The position numbers were made by a program, and so were the translations under genes. Below the pieces are notes generated by a model that was not told the DNA's origin, ran no database searches, and was given only the letters and a program-made list of their open reading frames with translations. From assembly GCA_023053685.1 (NCBI GenBank), contig JALIGW010000003.1:51101496-51165495 (forward strand): a stretch of 64,000 bases of DNA, written 5' to 3'. Of this stretch, positions 45,620-57,000 are shown in pieces. The stretch is from Diadophis punctatus similis (Eukaryota; Chordata; Lepidosauria; Squamata; Dipsadidae). How positions within the stretch are numbered: the stretch's first letter is position 1; every line of letters starts with the position of its first letter.

Positions 45620-45755
45620 CAGGGGTCTCCAACCTTGGCAAATTTAAGACTTGTGGACTTCAACTCCCAGAGTTCCTCAGCTAGCTTTGCTGGCTGAGGA
45701 ATTCTGGGAGTTGAAGTCTACAAGTCTTAAAGTTGCCAAGGCTGGAGAGCGCTAG
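45620..45755. mobile_element. hAT palindromic MITE in EIF2B3 intron 1
   Basis: It starts CAGGGGTCTCCAACCTTGGC, with mirrored arms around GCTAGCTTTGCTGGC, and ends near GGCTGGAGAGCGCTAG. The target duplication is no longer clear, so the copy is older than 16734-16869. Confidence 0.85.
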
Positions 45756-46017
45756 ATAACTACAACCTGTTGCTGTATTACAGCTCTAGCTAGTGTAGCC
45801 AATGTTGGAAAATGCACAAAACTGTAGGTCAACCTCTGAAAGATTATAGTACATTCCCCATTCTTGTGTTAAACCTTTGTTTTCTGAGTTAAAGCAGAAG
45901 ACCTGGTCACTTTGAGCTGAGATATTCTCTTGCTCATAGACTCTATTACATCATTTTTCTTTCAATTTATTCTGGAGTCTCTAGTCTAGACCAATCTGTT
46001 GTGTTCTTAAGCCTTAC

Positions 46018-46085
46018 CGCTGCCAGGTTTAAAACCACGGCAAGTAGACAAAATATGCTCCACCTGAATGAACCCCCTTATCAAA
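46018..46085 (-). other. EIF2B3: probable non-coding first exon of EIF2B3
   Basis: The coding start lies eight bases inside an exon with a good acceptor, so a 5' untranslated exon must exist upstream. The best donor on the minus strand is CCTGGCAGCG|GTAAGG, with the exon ending at 46018. A TATAAAA motif 28 bases above the proposed start places transcription initiation near 46085. This gives a first exon of about 70 bases and a first intron of about 590 bases. The 5' limit is inferred from the TATA spacing only; a TATA-less start further up (to about 46400) is equally possible. Confidence 0.45.
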
Positions 46086-46099
46086 AACTCTGTTGGAAA

Positions 46100-46400
46100 A
46101 GCCAGGCATCAATTTTATACCTAATAAGCATGCGAAGCTAACGATGCTCTTCTTTACCCTCCTGTCGCCACGAAAATAAATAATAACTGGCAGGCTACGC
46201 GGAAAAAGGATGGGCTTCTCTTCCCAAGGTCCCACCAAGCGCTTTGGTACCTGAAGCCTAAAGGCTGCTTGGTTTCACGGTGACAAGTGGGAACCAATGA
46301 TAATAGCTTCGCTTCCCCTCCGGTGCACTTCCACGTCTGCGCCGCTAACAAAACGTGCACACGCTCTACCGTACCGTGTTTACACGCGGAGCGAATCGAT
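46100..46400 (-). promoter_or_regulatory. EIF2B3: candidate EIF2B3 promoter
   Basis: The 300 bases above the candidate first exon are richer in CpG than the surrounding AT-rich DNA (for example around 46318-46392) and lack recognisable repeats. On the minus strand a TATAAAA motif lies at 46113-46119. A CCAAT box lies on the plus strand near 46294 (ATTGG on the minus strand). Housekeeping genes of this class usually have CpG-island promoters; this one is only modestly CpG-rich. Confidence is limited because no transcript data are available. Confidence 0.4.
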
Positions 46401-46848
46401 GAACAGCCCTAACGAAGAACACCGAATAACCGATCTACTTGTCACTGGTAGGGGAAAATAATCAAGTGAAGAGAATACCGAGCTATGGATTTCCGAAGAA
46501 CAGGAGCCTTACAAAGAGCTCAGAGATATCGATCTCCTTTTGGAAGAGCGCTGGGGGGAAAAAAGGGGGGGGGGGAGCGAGAAATAGGTTGCTGATTTCC
46601 TATTTTTTCTTGAAGGGCAGCATTCGTTCAGGGTGAAAACATATCTTGTAATTTCCCAAGTATTACGTCAACGATCAGGGTGCTTTTAAGTGTAAGAAAC
46701 AAAAAACGGTGATATGCATTGAGAAAATTAATACATTGTAAGAGGATTTACATAGTATGGTACATAGCTTATTGCGGAGCGCACACTGTGGGCTCCCCCC
46801 ACGCCCATTGACTTGAGACGTTGACTTATCTTGCGGGAAACTATAGCT

Positions 46849-46921
46849 CAGAGGTCTTCAAACTTGGCAACTTTAAGACTTGTGGACTTCAAATCCCAGA
46901 ATTCTCCAGCCAGCTATGCTT
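46849..46921. mobile_element. half of a hAT palindromic MITE
   Basis: CAGAGGTCTTCAAACTTGGC and CTTCAAATCCCAGAATTCTC form the left arm only. The right arm has been lost after CCAGCTATGC. Confidence 0.8.
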
Positions 46922-47039
46922 GAAGTGGGTTATCCCCAGTGGATTACTCTGTTTCAAGTCAGGCTACTCACCTCACTGCTGCCCAAGGTAATGCGTGACA
47001 GATCCTAATGAATTTGATATACTTGAAGCTGGCCTAGGA

Positions 47040-47085
47040 CTTATTCTTTGCTAGGTATCAGATATGATACCTAGCAAAGAATAAG
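47040..47085. repeat. perfect 46-bp inverted repeat (21-bp arms, 4-base loop)
   Basis: CTTATTCTTTGCTAGGTATC plus A, a GATA loop, then the exact complement ending AGAATAAG. No transposon family or terminator-like context was recognised. Confidence 0.97.
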
Positions 47086-47089
47086 CTAT

Positions 47090-49260
47090 CTCTCATTCAT
47101 GGATTGAAAATGAGATGAAGTCAGCATGGTAGAAACAAAAAGGTGTTACCAGGACAGGCGTGTAAGTCAAGTGCCAATGGATTAAAAAAAGTAAAAAAAA
47201 AAGAAAGAAAAGCAAATTCTATGCTTGTAACCATTGGCAAACCAAATAGGATTGCCAACACAATATTATTATACAAATCTATAGTGAAAATACATTTGGA
47301 CTGTTAGACCTTGTATAGTATGGATCATTATGCTTTAAAAAAATAGAAAAGATGCAAAGAGAGGAAAATGTGTGAATAATACAGCACCTTCCCTATAAGG
47401 AAAGATTATAGTAATTGGTCCTTTGGCCTAGAATGGAAGGTAAAGGGAGATGTGACAGACATTATAAAATGCATGCTGGAGCTTGATGTTTTGAAACTCA
47501 TTGAAGACAGGCCTAAGGGCATCAGCCTGATCTTGGGGTAGTGTGCATGGCATGTCGCCAGGAAGAAAAGAGGACTGTTGATACAATGCAGGTTGCTCAA
47601 TTCTGTATTACCTGAACTAGCGTAAGGGACAAACCTCCCCTAGTTTTGGATAATCAGTGTCAGTTGGCCAGTTACATTTCTTGCCTGGCAACAGCATCCC
47701 GACTGATAAGATGCTGTTTTCTAGGGAAGATAATTTATGACATTTTGTCATTCAGACCTGAGCGATGACTTGGTGAAACAAACCTGTGATAAACTTATTT
47801 TTATGGATTTCCTCAAACAGCTGAGGTCCAGCCATTTACCATACCCTCCCAATTGCTGACAGCAATCTGCCCAATGCCTAGATGTGTCCAATAGTGAAGT
47901 CAAATTGCTGGCCTCTAAGATATCAACTCACGTGTATCAAGCTTGTACCATTGACCAATGACCAATTTGGTCAGTAGAAAAAGTGATACTGGGATAATTG
48001 CTGGCCTAGTCACCTGAGAAAGGTACACTGTTCATCTGACTATCCCTTTCAGTCTCTCTGAGCAATGACTGACCAAATGTATAAGTTCGATCTTATGTGG
48101 AATAAGCTCCACGTGGGCTTATCTAGCCCCTGGACCATATGAAAGCACTAAGATTCAACTAAGATACAACTCCCAACCCTCCCAGACTTTCCTAAGTCTG
48201 ATTCCCATGACTCATCTAGTTTCAAGTATAGCCAATGATGAAGTTGCTAAGCCTCAATACCTGATCATCCTGGATCAAAGACAATATGAAGGTGATGTCC
48301 AGAAGTAGGCCATTGTTCTAGTAGAAATCAATATTTTTTTCTTTCCCCAAAAGTTCTATGCTGATGGTGTGCTTTGGTTCATTTGGCTCTTTTGAATTTT
48401 TTTTACATTTTGGCGACATTGATTCATTCTTGTATTCTGTACACTGCGTTTTCTTGCCCCTATTGTTTGTACAGATTTCATAGTGCATTTCAAATCCAGA
48501 AAAGCCATGGCTGGTTGGCCTGCTAAGCAAAGCAGAAACAGGTGGGAAATGTGCATCTTGTTCATGCTTTTTTGTAATATTGATGGGGCCATTTTCCTGC
48601 AAAGGCATGCTTGACCTTGAGTTTTGACCTGTCCTCTGCAGTTCTCCTATCCTTTTATTTTAGCACTTCACGTGTAAAAAGAAGAGTTGTTTTGATGAGC
48701 AAGGATGTGTGTATCCCTCATGATCACTCTTTCGTTTTGTCTGTTATTGAGGACTATTGATGTAAATGTAATTTACATTTAGGATATAAAAGCTGGCAGC
48801 TAGGCAAAGGGGGATATTTGTGTGGTGTGAGGCTTGTCTTCTGGGGAGCAGTACTTCCTGTCACTAATTGTTAAGCTACCAGATAGAAACCACAAAAATA
48901 CCTTATTTTGTTTTTTGGCAGCCTGCTGAGAAAAATAATGGGTACATTTCAGGTAAATTTTTAAATACAAGAATGAATAGAGTTATTCCTGATTATCTGC
49001 AAGATTAGTTTTAGACGTAGATTTAGGGGGGGGGGAATAGTCCCTTAACTGGGACCAACTAGAATTAATTATTATTTTTCTTTCAGGGATATCCTCCTGC
49101 CCTTAAGAGGTAGTTAAATGAAAAGTTGGTGTCTTGTATGAGAGATAGAACACAGAACCAATGTCTTTCTGCTTACATTCCTTGCTGTGAAAATACCTAC
49201 ATCCCAGGCACAAATGTTTGTTCTAGTTTCAAGGCACTGCATCTGCACTGCAAAAATACA
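47090..49260. other. intergenic DNA without recognised features
   Basis: This lies upstream of EIF2B3. No conserved coding exon was recognised. The open frames at 48318-48608 (minus) and similar ones have no identifiable domain. Confidence 0.5.
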
Positions 49261-49265
49261 AATGA

Positions 49266-49317
49266 CCACTAGATGGCAGCTGAGAATGTTCTGTAATGTT
49301 TTGCTGCTATCTGGTGG
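49266..49317. promoter_or_regulatory. inverted pair of CTCF-like motifs
   Basis: CCACTAGATGGCAG (49266-49279, plus) matches the CTCF core consensus CCASYAGRKGGCRS at every position. CTGCTATCTGGTGG (49304-49317) is a one-mismatch match on the minus strand. The two are separated by 24 bases and lie about 3 kb upstream of the EIF2B3 promoter. Binding is inferred from sequence only. Confidence 0.5.
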
Positions 49318-49319
49318 TT

Positions 49320-50630
49320 GTCCAGTTTTTTGCAGCCCTTCCAAATCCCAATTTTCCATGCCTGAAACATCTGAAAGTGCTCTGAGTTTTATTTCAGCTG
49401 AAAGTGGATTCACTACATTAATTCAGAATTTTTTTCTGCTTGGCGTGCCCATGGGGTATGATCAAAAAAGCCAATACGATGGTAATGACAGTGCCTGTAT
49501 TTTTTAATGTGTTACAAGCTTCAGTTGCGCTGCCATGGCCGCCATCTTGACTTCTTGACCAAAATTTGCAGACACCTCTGTTTCTATGAAACCGAGACTG
49601 GCTTGAAATGAGGCAAATTGACTTCAGGAATGTAATGCTTTGTTTCAAGTTACAGACGGAACTCATTTTCTGTTTCATGCACACCCATGATGATGAGAGG
49701 ACATTTTAGAGACTGCAAAGGAAAAGAGCCAAAAACTGAGAAACGGGAATACTGTTTAGAATTTATTTGGCAGGGTTAAGTATGGCAGTTGGAATTAATT
49801 CAGTGTTACTTATTTCTGCACTTTATTGTTCTTGCCAGGAGAGGCTAAAGATACTGTACAATATTTTAAGATTGAAATTTCAAGGTGGAACTAATTTTGA
49901 GAGGTAGCGTCACATTCTGAAAAACTGGTTTATACAATATATAGTTTTTCAAGGGTTACTATAGCCCATTGCTATAGTATATAAATCAGAGCACTCTATA
50001 TTCAACAATATTTTAAACCAAGACTTTTTGTAGTTAATTAGGTCCCATATAAAAATGCTGAATACCAATATACTGTATACTCTGTTGTAATTATTTAAAT
50101 TATACAAAACTCACAGAAAAAAGCAAACTCTATTTATGTTGTATGACCATAGAAATGGAAGAGCTGTTTCGTTTACTTCTGTTGAAAGAGTTGAAAGTTT
50201 CAAACAAAACGTCTACATGCCTGCAGATGTGCTTTCCTGTATCATATAACCTGTATTTGTTGTTGCTTTGTCAACTTAAAAATCTCCATATTTAATTAGT
50301 CAAGAAAAAAAATCAGGATTAAGGAACATTTTAGGCAGCAGTTGAACAACGGTGATGCATTTATTAATCACAGCAGCCATTCTTTAATATTTCTCCTGAG
50401 TGAACGCTTAATTTATTGCTGAATACTTTATTTCTTAAATGCGTTTTCTACAATCCCACATCTGGAAGCTTTCTCAAAATATAAGTCTCCTGAGCGTGCC
50501 TCGGATAAATAAAGGCAAAAATGGAATCTCCATTCTCTCATGGCAGTCTGTGTTTCAAAATTCACTTTGAATTTGAATGAAAAAATATTGAAACCTGCCT
50601 CTATTTTTTTAAAAATCAGAAATGTCAAAA
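49320..50630. other. intergenic DNA without recognised features
   Basis: A YY1-like GCCGCCATCTTGAC lies at about 49539-49552. Otherwise no gene, RNA or transposon end was seen. Confidence 0.45.
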
Positions 50631-50636
50631 TGTATG

Positions 50637-50840
50637 TAGGTAGCCCTTGCTTAGCGATCACAATTTGAACCAGCAACTTGGTCATTAAGCAAAGTAAACC
50701 TCGACTGAGCTTATGATTTTACTTCAGTTTTCCTCTGCTTTACAGATCTACAAAGATCATAAATGCGAGGAGTGGTCATAAAAGTTACTTTTTCATCACT
50801 ATGGAACTGCAAAAGGTAGCCGCTAAACAAGGACTACCTA
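50637..50840. mobile_element. short TA-flanked MITE (related family)
   Basis: The ends TAGGTAGCCCTTGCTTAGCG and CTAAACAAGGACTACCTA are inverted. The interior (CATAAATGCGAGGAGTGGTC) resembles the longer TA-flanked MITEs but is only about 200 bp. Confidence 0.7.
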
Positions 50841-50849
50841 TAAAGTAAT

Positions 50850-51317
50850 ACTAAACAATTTCTCTTCATTAATGCACCATTCTTTTGTTAGAATTCACTG
50901 GCTCTGATAGCATAAAGCTGGGTATTATGGCAACACATACACTATGGTTGTGATTGATTCTCTAGTGACTGATTCTCAGTTTTGCTATGATCTCACCTGG
51001 AATATTAATAAACTGTCTCATTACTCTAGACATGAGAACCCAACCCTACAGACTACCCCATTCTAACTACAGAGAGTTCTTGGAAGGATAGAGGATAACA
51101 TATAAATAAACATTACAACCAAGAGCGCTTGAATTATTACTTTCTCCCATATGTCTTACACCTTTTCCCATGTGTGAAAACTTTCTCTTGCTACATTGTT
51201 GTAAAATTCCCTTGGGTCTTCCATGGAGAGGTCAGTACATCCATATGACTGGGCTATCATGAGAACTCATGTCTTGCAACATCACAGATTGGATGCACAG
51301 AACAGAATGAGCTGTCC

Positions 51318-51348
<31 letters not shown>

Positions 51349-52490
51349 AACACACACACACTGCTCGTTACAAGTACCAAAAGAAACTAGTTGTTTTCAT
51401 TCATTGTCATTGAAATCTTCTCTCCCTTCAGGTTTGAATATTCAAGTGATATTTTTCCCTGTTTTCAGACAGTCTTGTACAACTGCCAGTTACACTTCTT
51501 TGTTCCCCATCGCTTTTGTTCTCTGTAGGCTAATAGGTACAGCCGCAGAAGCTAACAAACCATCTTGCAGATCACGAAGGAGATTCATGACATCTCTACC
51601 ATCTGTGGCCAGGATGCAGTCAGATCCTCCCATTTATCCAAGTCGACAGAAACACATTTCAGAATGTGATGTGAAATCGGGAAGGTCAGTGGTTACAGCT
51701 TGGGAAAAAACTAGGCTCAAATCCTCCCACAACCATAACATTCAGTACTGTACTGTAGTGTCTTTAAACTAGTTTCTTTCTTACATCAAGGTCATTCATT
51801 GTGCTAAACCATCATTCATTCATTTGTTCAATTTCTATTGACCATCTCAGTCAATGACTGGGCTGCTTACAATTAAAAAAAATAGATTACAATTGAAAAT
51901 ACTAAAAACATTTAAAAACAAAACACTAAAAACATCCAGATTAAGTATATATAGGAGCAAGGTGCTTGGCCTTGGCAATACACCAAGAAATTGGGCCCTT
52001 AATATGGTTGGTGTGTTTGATTTTTTCTTAGCACATTGTAGAAATTACAGATAGTATGCTTTTTAAACTAAATTTTTATAACTTAACTCAGTGTCACCCT
52101 AGCCAATAGTGATTTATCAAACAAACCATAATGAATTAAATCATACTTTATATCAACTAGGTCATAGATTCAGACTGGTGGAGTTTTGCAAAAACAGGAG
52201 CAGCACAATTCTTGTGTGATGTCCTTGGAGGAGTGATGAGATTAAAATTAATATATTGATATAAATTGTGAAAATTATAGTGTAGCTTGAATTTCTACAA
52301 GCTGTTGCTATTCCATTTAATCTTTTATAAACATTTTGGGCACATAAGTGGTTGAAGATGTGGTGAATTGTGCCATACCTAATATTATCATTGGAGACAT
52401 TGCCTGAGACAATATCCTAATTTCTATTTTGTTATGTTTACTCGTAAACATTTTTCTGAAATGGCATGAGCATGATTTTGAAGCTAATGA
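50850..52490. other. intergenic DNA with (CA)n and a LINE-tail trace
   Basis: Contains a CG/CA microsatellite at 51318-51360 and a reverse LINE/SINE tail trace at about 51812-51885 (ATTCATTCATTTGTTCAATT, CTGGGCTGCTTACAAT). A 122-codon frame at 51404-51772 has no recognised similarity. Confidence 0.45.
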
Positions 52491-52504
52491 AAACATAATT
52501 TGCA

Positions 52505-52657
52505 GGAGGGGGAAGAGGAAGAAGAAGAGGAAATGGCAATGATGGAGGAGGAGGAGGAGGAGGGAAGAAGAAGAAGAAGAAGAAGAAGAAGAAGAAGAAG
52601 AAGAAGAAGAAGAGGAGGAGGAGGAGGAGGAGGAGGAGGAGGAGGAGGAGGAGGAGA
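52505..52657. repeat. long polypurine tract: (GAA)n then (GGA)n
   Basis: About 150 bases are nearly purine-only on the plus strand. GGA/GAA units run first, then about sixteen GAA (52563-52611), then about fifteen GGA (to 52655). Such mirror-like tracts can form triplex DNA. Confidence 0.97.
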
Positions 52658-52679
52658 AATTTACAGCACTCAGCGCAAG

Positions 52680-54040
52680 TAGCAGATTATTATGTTTTGT
52701 GAACTATTGTTGTAACTGTCAAGAGGCAATTGTCAATTCTCACTTAGGATCAAGAGACGACCAGTTCAGTTGAGAGTTTTTAATGTATTGACTTCGTTTG
52801 TTTTTAGTTATAACTATAAATAAGGCTGGAATTTGTGAAGAATTTTATTTTAATAGTAGACATAAATGGAGCTTGGAAAAATCTTATCAAATAAAATGAA
52901 TGTTTACAACTTAGTTCTGATAAAAATAACCCATTTGGCTGATCATGTGAAAATATACTGCTACAAAAGAAAATTGACTTATTCTCTAAAGAGTTAGAGA
53001 ATAACGCATCTCTGCTTATAATAATAAAACATACTAATTTCTGTGTTTCAAAAATATGTAAATGATTTGGCATCCGGTTGACAAAACAAGATTATTTTTT
53101 GCAAGAATTCTTTTTCTTTCTTGATCTCATGAAGTAACTAGGATATATAGAGCTTTTTCCTTCATGAGTTCAGATCTATATAAATGTTTATTAGGAAACT
53201 ATGAATTTTTGGAATCTTCGCCAGCTATGTCATCAACCATGTTCTATAGTCATCCCTTTTAATTTTAATGATTTCCAGCTATATTATCTTAAATTAAGAT
53301 TGCTTCCAACACACGGGTCCTAAAACGAATAAATCATTGCTTTTCTAAAGTATGTATCAGAATATGATGATCTTGGATAGAGATGTGCACATATGATTGG
53401 AATACATTGGGGAAGATCCAAGTAATCAGAACATTATTTTTTCAAAAATAAAGGTCAGCACATATTTGTTCAAGCATGATTAACCATTATGACACATGAA
53501 ATATAAAACAAATCACGCTTATAATGCAGGGGAAAGAGCATAATTTGTTTTCCATTGTTTTTGTGAGTGGGGCAGGGGATATTTATTGGACATGGATACA
53601 GAGGATGCAACCTTAGGGGGCAGGATTAAGCATTCAGGTATTGAATTGGTATGTGGGAGTGACCTTGGAAAGAAGACAACCAAGGAAGAGTCAGATAAAA
53701 GGCAACATAGCCCACAGCAGGCATGTGGGTGAGGCAAGAGACTCAGAAGAGACCCTCCCTAGTTTCTTGGGCTGCAAAAGGTAACGGAGGGAAAGATATA
53801 CTTTCAGTTTTGCACAATTCTGTTAATGTAACCTTATAATAAAGTAGAATTATCTCATCTGGCTATGTCTCCTGTCTGATTAAAAGAAATCAAATTATTA
53901 AAATGGCAGCTAAAAGCTTTTTTTCTTTATCTCAAAATTTACACATAAAGACTAGCAGTTATTAAAAATTACTCTGACAATATTTCAGTTAAATTATGGC
54001 AATATAAATCTACTTATCCAGACACAGCGAAAACTTAATA
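52680..54040. other. intergenic DNA, possible LTR-like trace
   Basis: No gene was recognised. Near 53820-53885 the string TTATAATAAAGTAGAATTAT resembles a retroviral polyadenylation/R region, and a GC-moderate block precedes it (53556-53820), but no borders were found. Confidence 0.4.
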
Positions 54041-54044
54041 ATAT

Positions 54045-57000
54045 TCTGAAAGACAAGCCAGGTCAATCGTCAACAAAGCCCCCTTGATACGTGACTTAAT
54101 CACAGAGGAGGGGGCTGACCTGGTGTGTGTTACCGAGACCTGGCTGGGGCAGGAGGGGGGAGTAGCTCTCTCCGAGATATGCCCAGCCGGTTTCTCGGTG
54201 CAGCACCATTCTCGACCCCAGGGAAGGGGGGGAGGAGTGGCAATAATAACGCGTGGAAATCTGCATCCTCGTAGGATCCCTGCCCCGGAGATTGTTGGGT
54301 GTGAGACGCTCCTTTTGAAGTTGGACTTAGGGGTACAGGTGGGCCTTTTCTTAACGTACCTGCCTCCCAGCTGCGTAAGCAAGGCCCTGCCTGAGCTGCT
54401 CGAGGCAGTAGCCGGCTTGGCAGTTGAGTTCCCCAGGCTTATGGTGCTGGGGGACTTCAACTTGCCATCTGCTGGCGAAACCTCTGGGGCGGCCCAGGAG
54501 TTCATGGATTCCATGACAACCATGGACCTGTCCCAAGTAATCCAGGGTCCGACTCATGAGGGTGGTCACACGCTCGACCTAGTGTTTCTTTCGGGGCAGT
54601 GGAGAGATGATCTGAAGATAAGGGACTTAGTCATCACCCCACTGTCATGGTCAGATCATTTCCTACTGAGGCTGGATTTCGCAGCCCCATTCCTCCCCCG
54701 CAGGGAGGTGGGACCGACTAAGTGGTTCCGCCCCAGGCGCCTAATGGAACCGGAAGGATTCCAGAGGGAACTTGGGGAAATACCTGAAACCCTGGTACAC
54801 AATTCGGCTGACTCCCTGGTGGCTGCTTGGAACACCGCAGCATCAGGGGCTCTAGACCGAATTGCGCCTAAGCGACCTCTCTATGGCAGTGGATTCCGGA
54901 AAGCTCCCTGGTTTACCGAGGAGCTCCGGGAGATGAAACGCCAGAAGAGACGTCTGGAGCGCCGCTGGAGGGCCAGAAAAACCGAGTCTGATCGAACACT
55001 ATTAAGAATTTACATCAGATCTTATTTAGTGGCGATAAGGGCGGCAAAACGATCCTATTTTTCCGCTCTTATTGCGTCCGCAGATTCTCGCCCAGCCGCC
55101 TTGTTTAGGGTGACTCGCTCCCTCCTTGCAAAAGGGGGGAGCGAGGAACACTTACAAGGCAGAGCTGAGGAATTCGCTGAGTTTCTGTCGGATAAAGTCG
55201 CTCAGATTCGGTCAAATCTGGACTCCGGCTGGGCAGAGTCCATTGAGTTGACAGGGGCTAGTCTTAGTCCATCATTATGGGAAGAGTTTGGGCCTGTTTC
55301 TCCCGAGGATGTGGACAGGGCTGTGGGAGCGATGGGTACCTCCACCTGTTTATTGGACCCGTGCCCCTCCTGGCTGGTTTCGGCTAGCAGAGAGGTAGCA
55401 CGCGGCTGGATCCAGGCGGTGGTCACCGCTTCTTTGAGAGAGGGATCCGTACCGCAGTCGTTAAAAGCTGCGGTGGTGCGACCCCTCCTGAAGAAGCCTT
55501 CCCTGGATCCAGCTGACTTGAAGAACTATCGTCCGGTCTCCAACTTACCTTTTTTAGGGAAAGTTGTGGAGAAGGTGGTGGTTACTCAACTTCTGCAGCT
55601 CCTGGATGAAACAGATCATCTAGACCCTTACCAGTCGGGTTTCAGGCGCGGCTACAGTACAGAAACTGCCTTGGTCGCTCTGATGGATGATCTCTGGCGG
55701 GCCCGGGATGGGGGAAATTCCTCCATCCTGGTGCTACTTGACCTCTCAGCGGCTTTCGATACCATCGACCATGGTATCCTTCTGCATCGTCTCAGCGAGT
55801 TGGGAGTGGGAGGCACCGTTCTGCGGTGGTTCTCCTCTTATCTCGCTGATAGGATGCAGTCGGTGCTGGCAGGGGGGCAGAGATCGTCCCCTAGGCCCCT
55901 ATTATGTGGGGTGCCTCAGGGGTCGGTTCTCTCGCCCATCCTGTTCAACATCTACATGAAACCGCTGGGGGAGATCATTCGCAGACATGGGGTGTGTTTC
56001 CATCAGTACGCTGATGACACCCAGCTGTACATCACCACCCCGTCTGACTTCAGTGAGGCAGTTGATGTAATGTGCCGGTGCCTGGACGACGTCAGGATCT
56101 GGATGGGGAGGAACAGACTCAGACTTAATCCCGATAAGACTGAGTGGCTGTGGATATTGCCTCCTAAGGACTACGACAACTGTCCCTCCGTGGTCCTTGA
56201 GGGAGCGAAACTGACTCCCTCGGACCAGGTCCGCAACTTGGGGGTCCTTCTAGATCCACAGCTAAAATTGGACCATCATCTTTCAGCTGTGGCTAGAGGG
56301 GCCTTTGCACAGGTTCGCCTGGTGCACCAGTTGCGGCCATATTTGGAGAAGGAGGCTCTACTCACGGTCACTCATGCCCTTGTCACCTCTCGCTTGGACT
56401 ACTGCAATGCGCTCTACATGGGGCTACCCTTGAAGAGTATCCGGAGACTTCAGTTGGTGCAAAATGCGGCTGCGCGTGCTGTGGTGGGTGTGCCAAGGTA
56501 CACCCACGTGACATCGATACTCCGCCAGCTGCATTGGTTGCCCATCGGTCTCCGGGTCCAATTCAAGGTGTTGATCACCATCTTTAAAGCCCTTCATGGC
56601 TTGGGACCAGGTTATCTACGGGACCGCATTCTGCCTCATACTTCCCTTCGACCGGTTAGGGCCCACAGAGTGGGCCTCCTCCAGGTCCCGTCGGCCAAAC
56701 AATGCCGGCTGGCGGGCCCAAGGGGGAGAGCCTTCTCTGTGGCTGGCCCTGTGCTCTGGAACCAACTTCCACCAGAGACCCGAACTATCCCCACTCTGCT
56801 GGCCTTCCGGAAAGCTGTTAAGACATGGCTTTTCCTGCAGGCGGGGGGTAGAGCTTAATTCATTCGAGCCCACCCCCCAAGTATGTATGATGTTGAATGG
56901 TTGGTGATGATTCTTTTTATAGTGTGTTTTAATTTTTATATTTGCTTTTAATTAACTTTTTAGATTTTGGTTATTCTTGTATTTTCTCACTGTTGTACGC

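Larger units (their letters stand above)
45427..46017 (-). other. EIF2B3: EIF2B3 intron 1
   Basis: This short first intron runs from the GTAAGG donor at 46017 to the TTTTTTTTCCAG acceptor. It contains a hAT palindromic MITE (45620-45755) and a perfect tandem duplication of 25 bases (45541-45565 and 45566-45590). Nothing else was recognised. Confidence 0.5.
22468..46085 (-). other. EIF2B3: EIF2B3 gene, 5' part (exons 1-5; 3' part not in view)
   Basis: This is the span of the recognisable part of the gene for the gamma subunit of eIF2B. That complex is the cytosolic five-subunit exchange factor that reloads the translation initiation factor eIF2 with GTP. Four coding exons are seen in order on the minus strand, with consistent phases (1, 0, 1, 2 at their ends) and GT-AG borders. 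Introns are about 0.6 kb (first), 6.3 kb, 13.4 kb and 2.7 kb, and are filled with transposon remains. The family is about 450 residues long and the exons here cover about 186. Exon 6 was searched for by eye towards position 1 and not seen, so the gene probably runs past the window start. The upper boundary at 46085 is an estimate from a TATA-like motif. Confidence 0.9.

Noticed and set aside
51404..51772. 122-codon open frame as a possible host exon
   Set aside because: No recognised domain, no convincing splice sites, and no neighbouring exons in phase.
53556..53885. Possible retroviral LTR with AATAAAG signal
   Set aside because: No TG...CA borders or target duplication could be placed, and no second copy is in the window.
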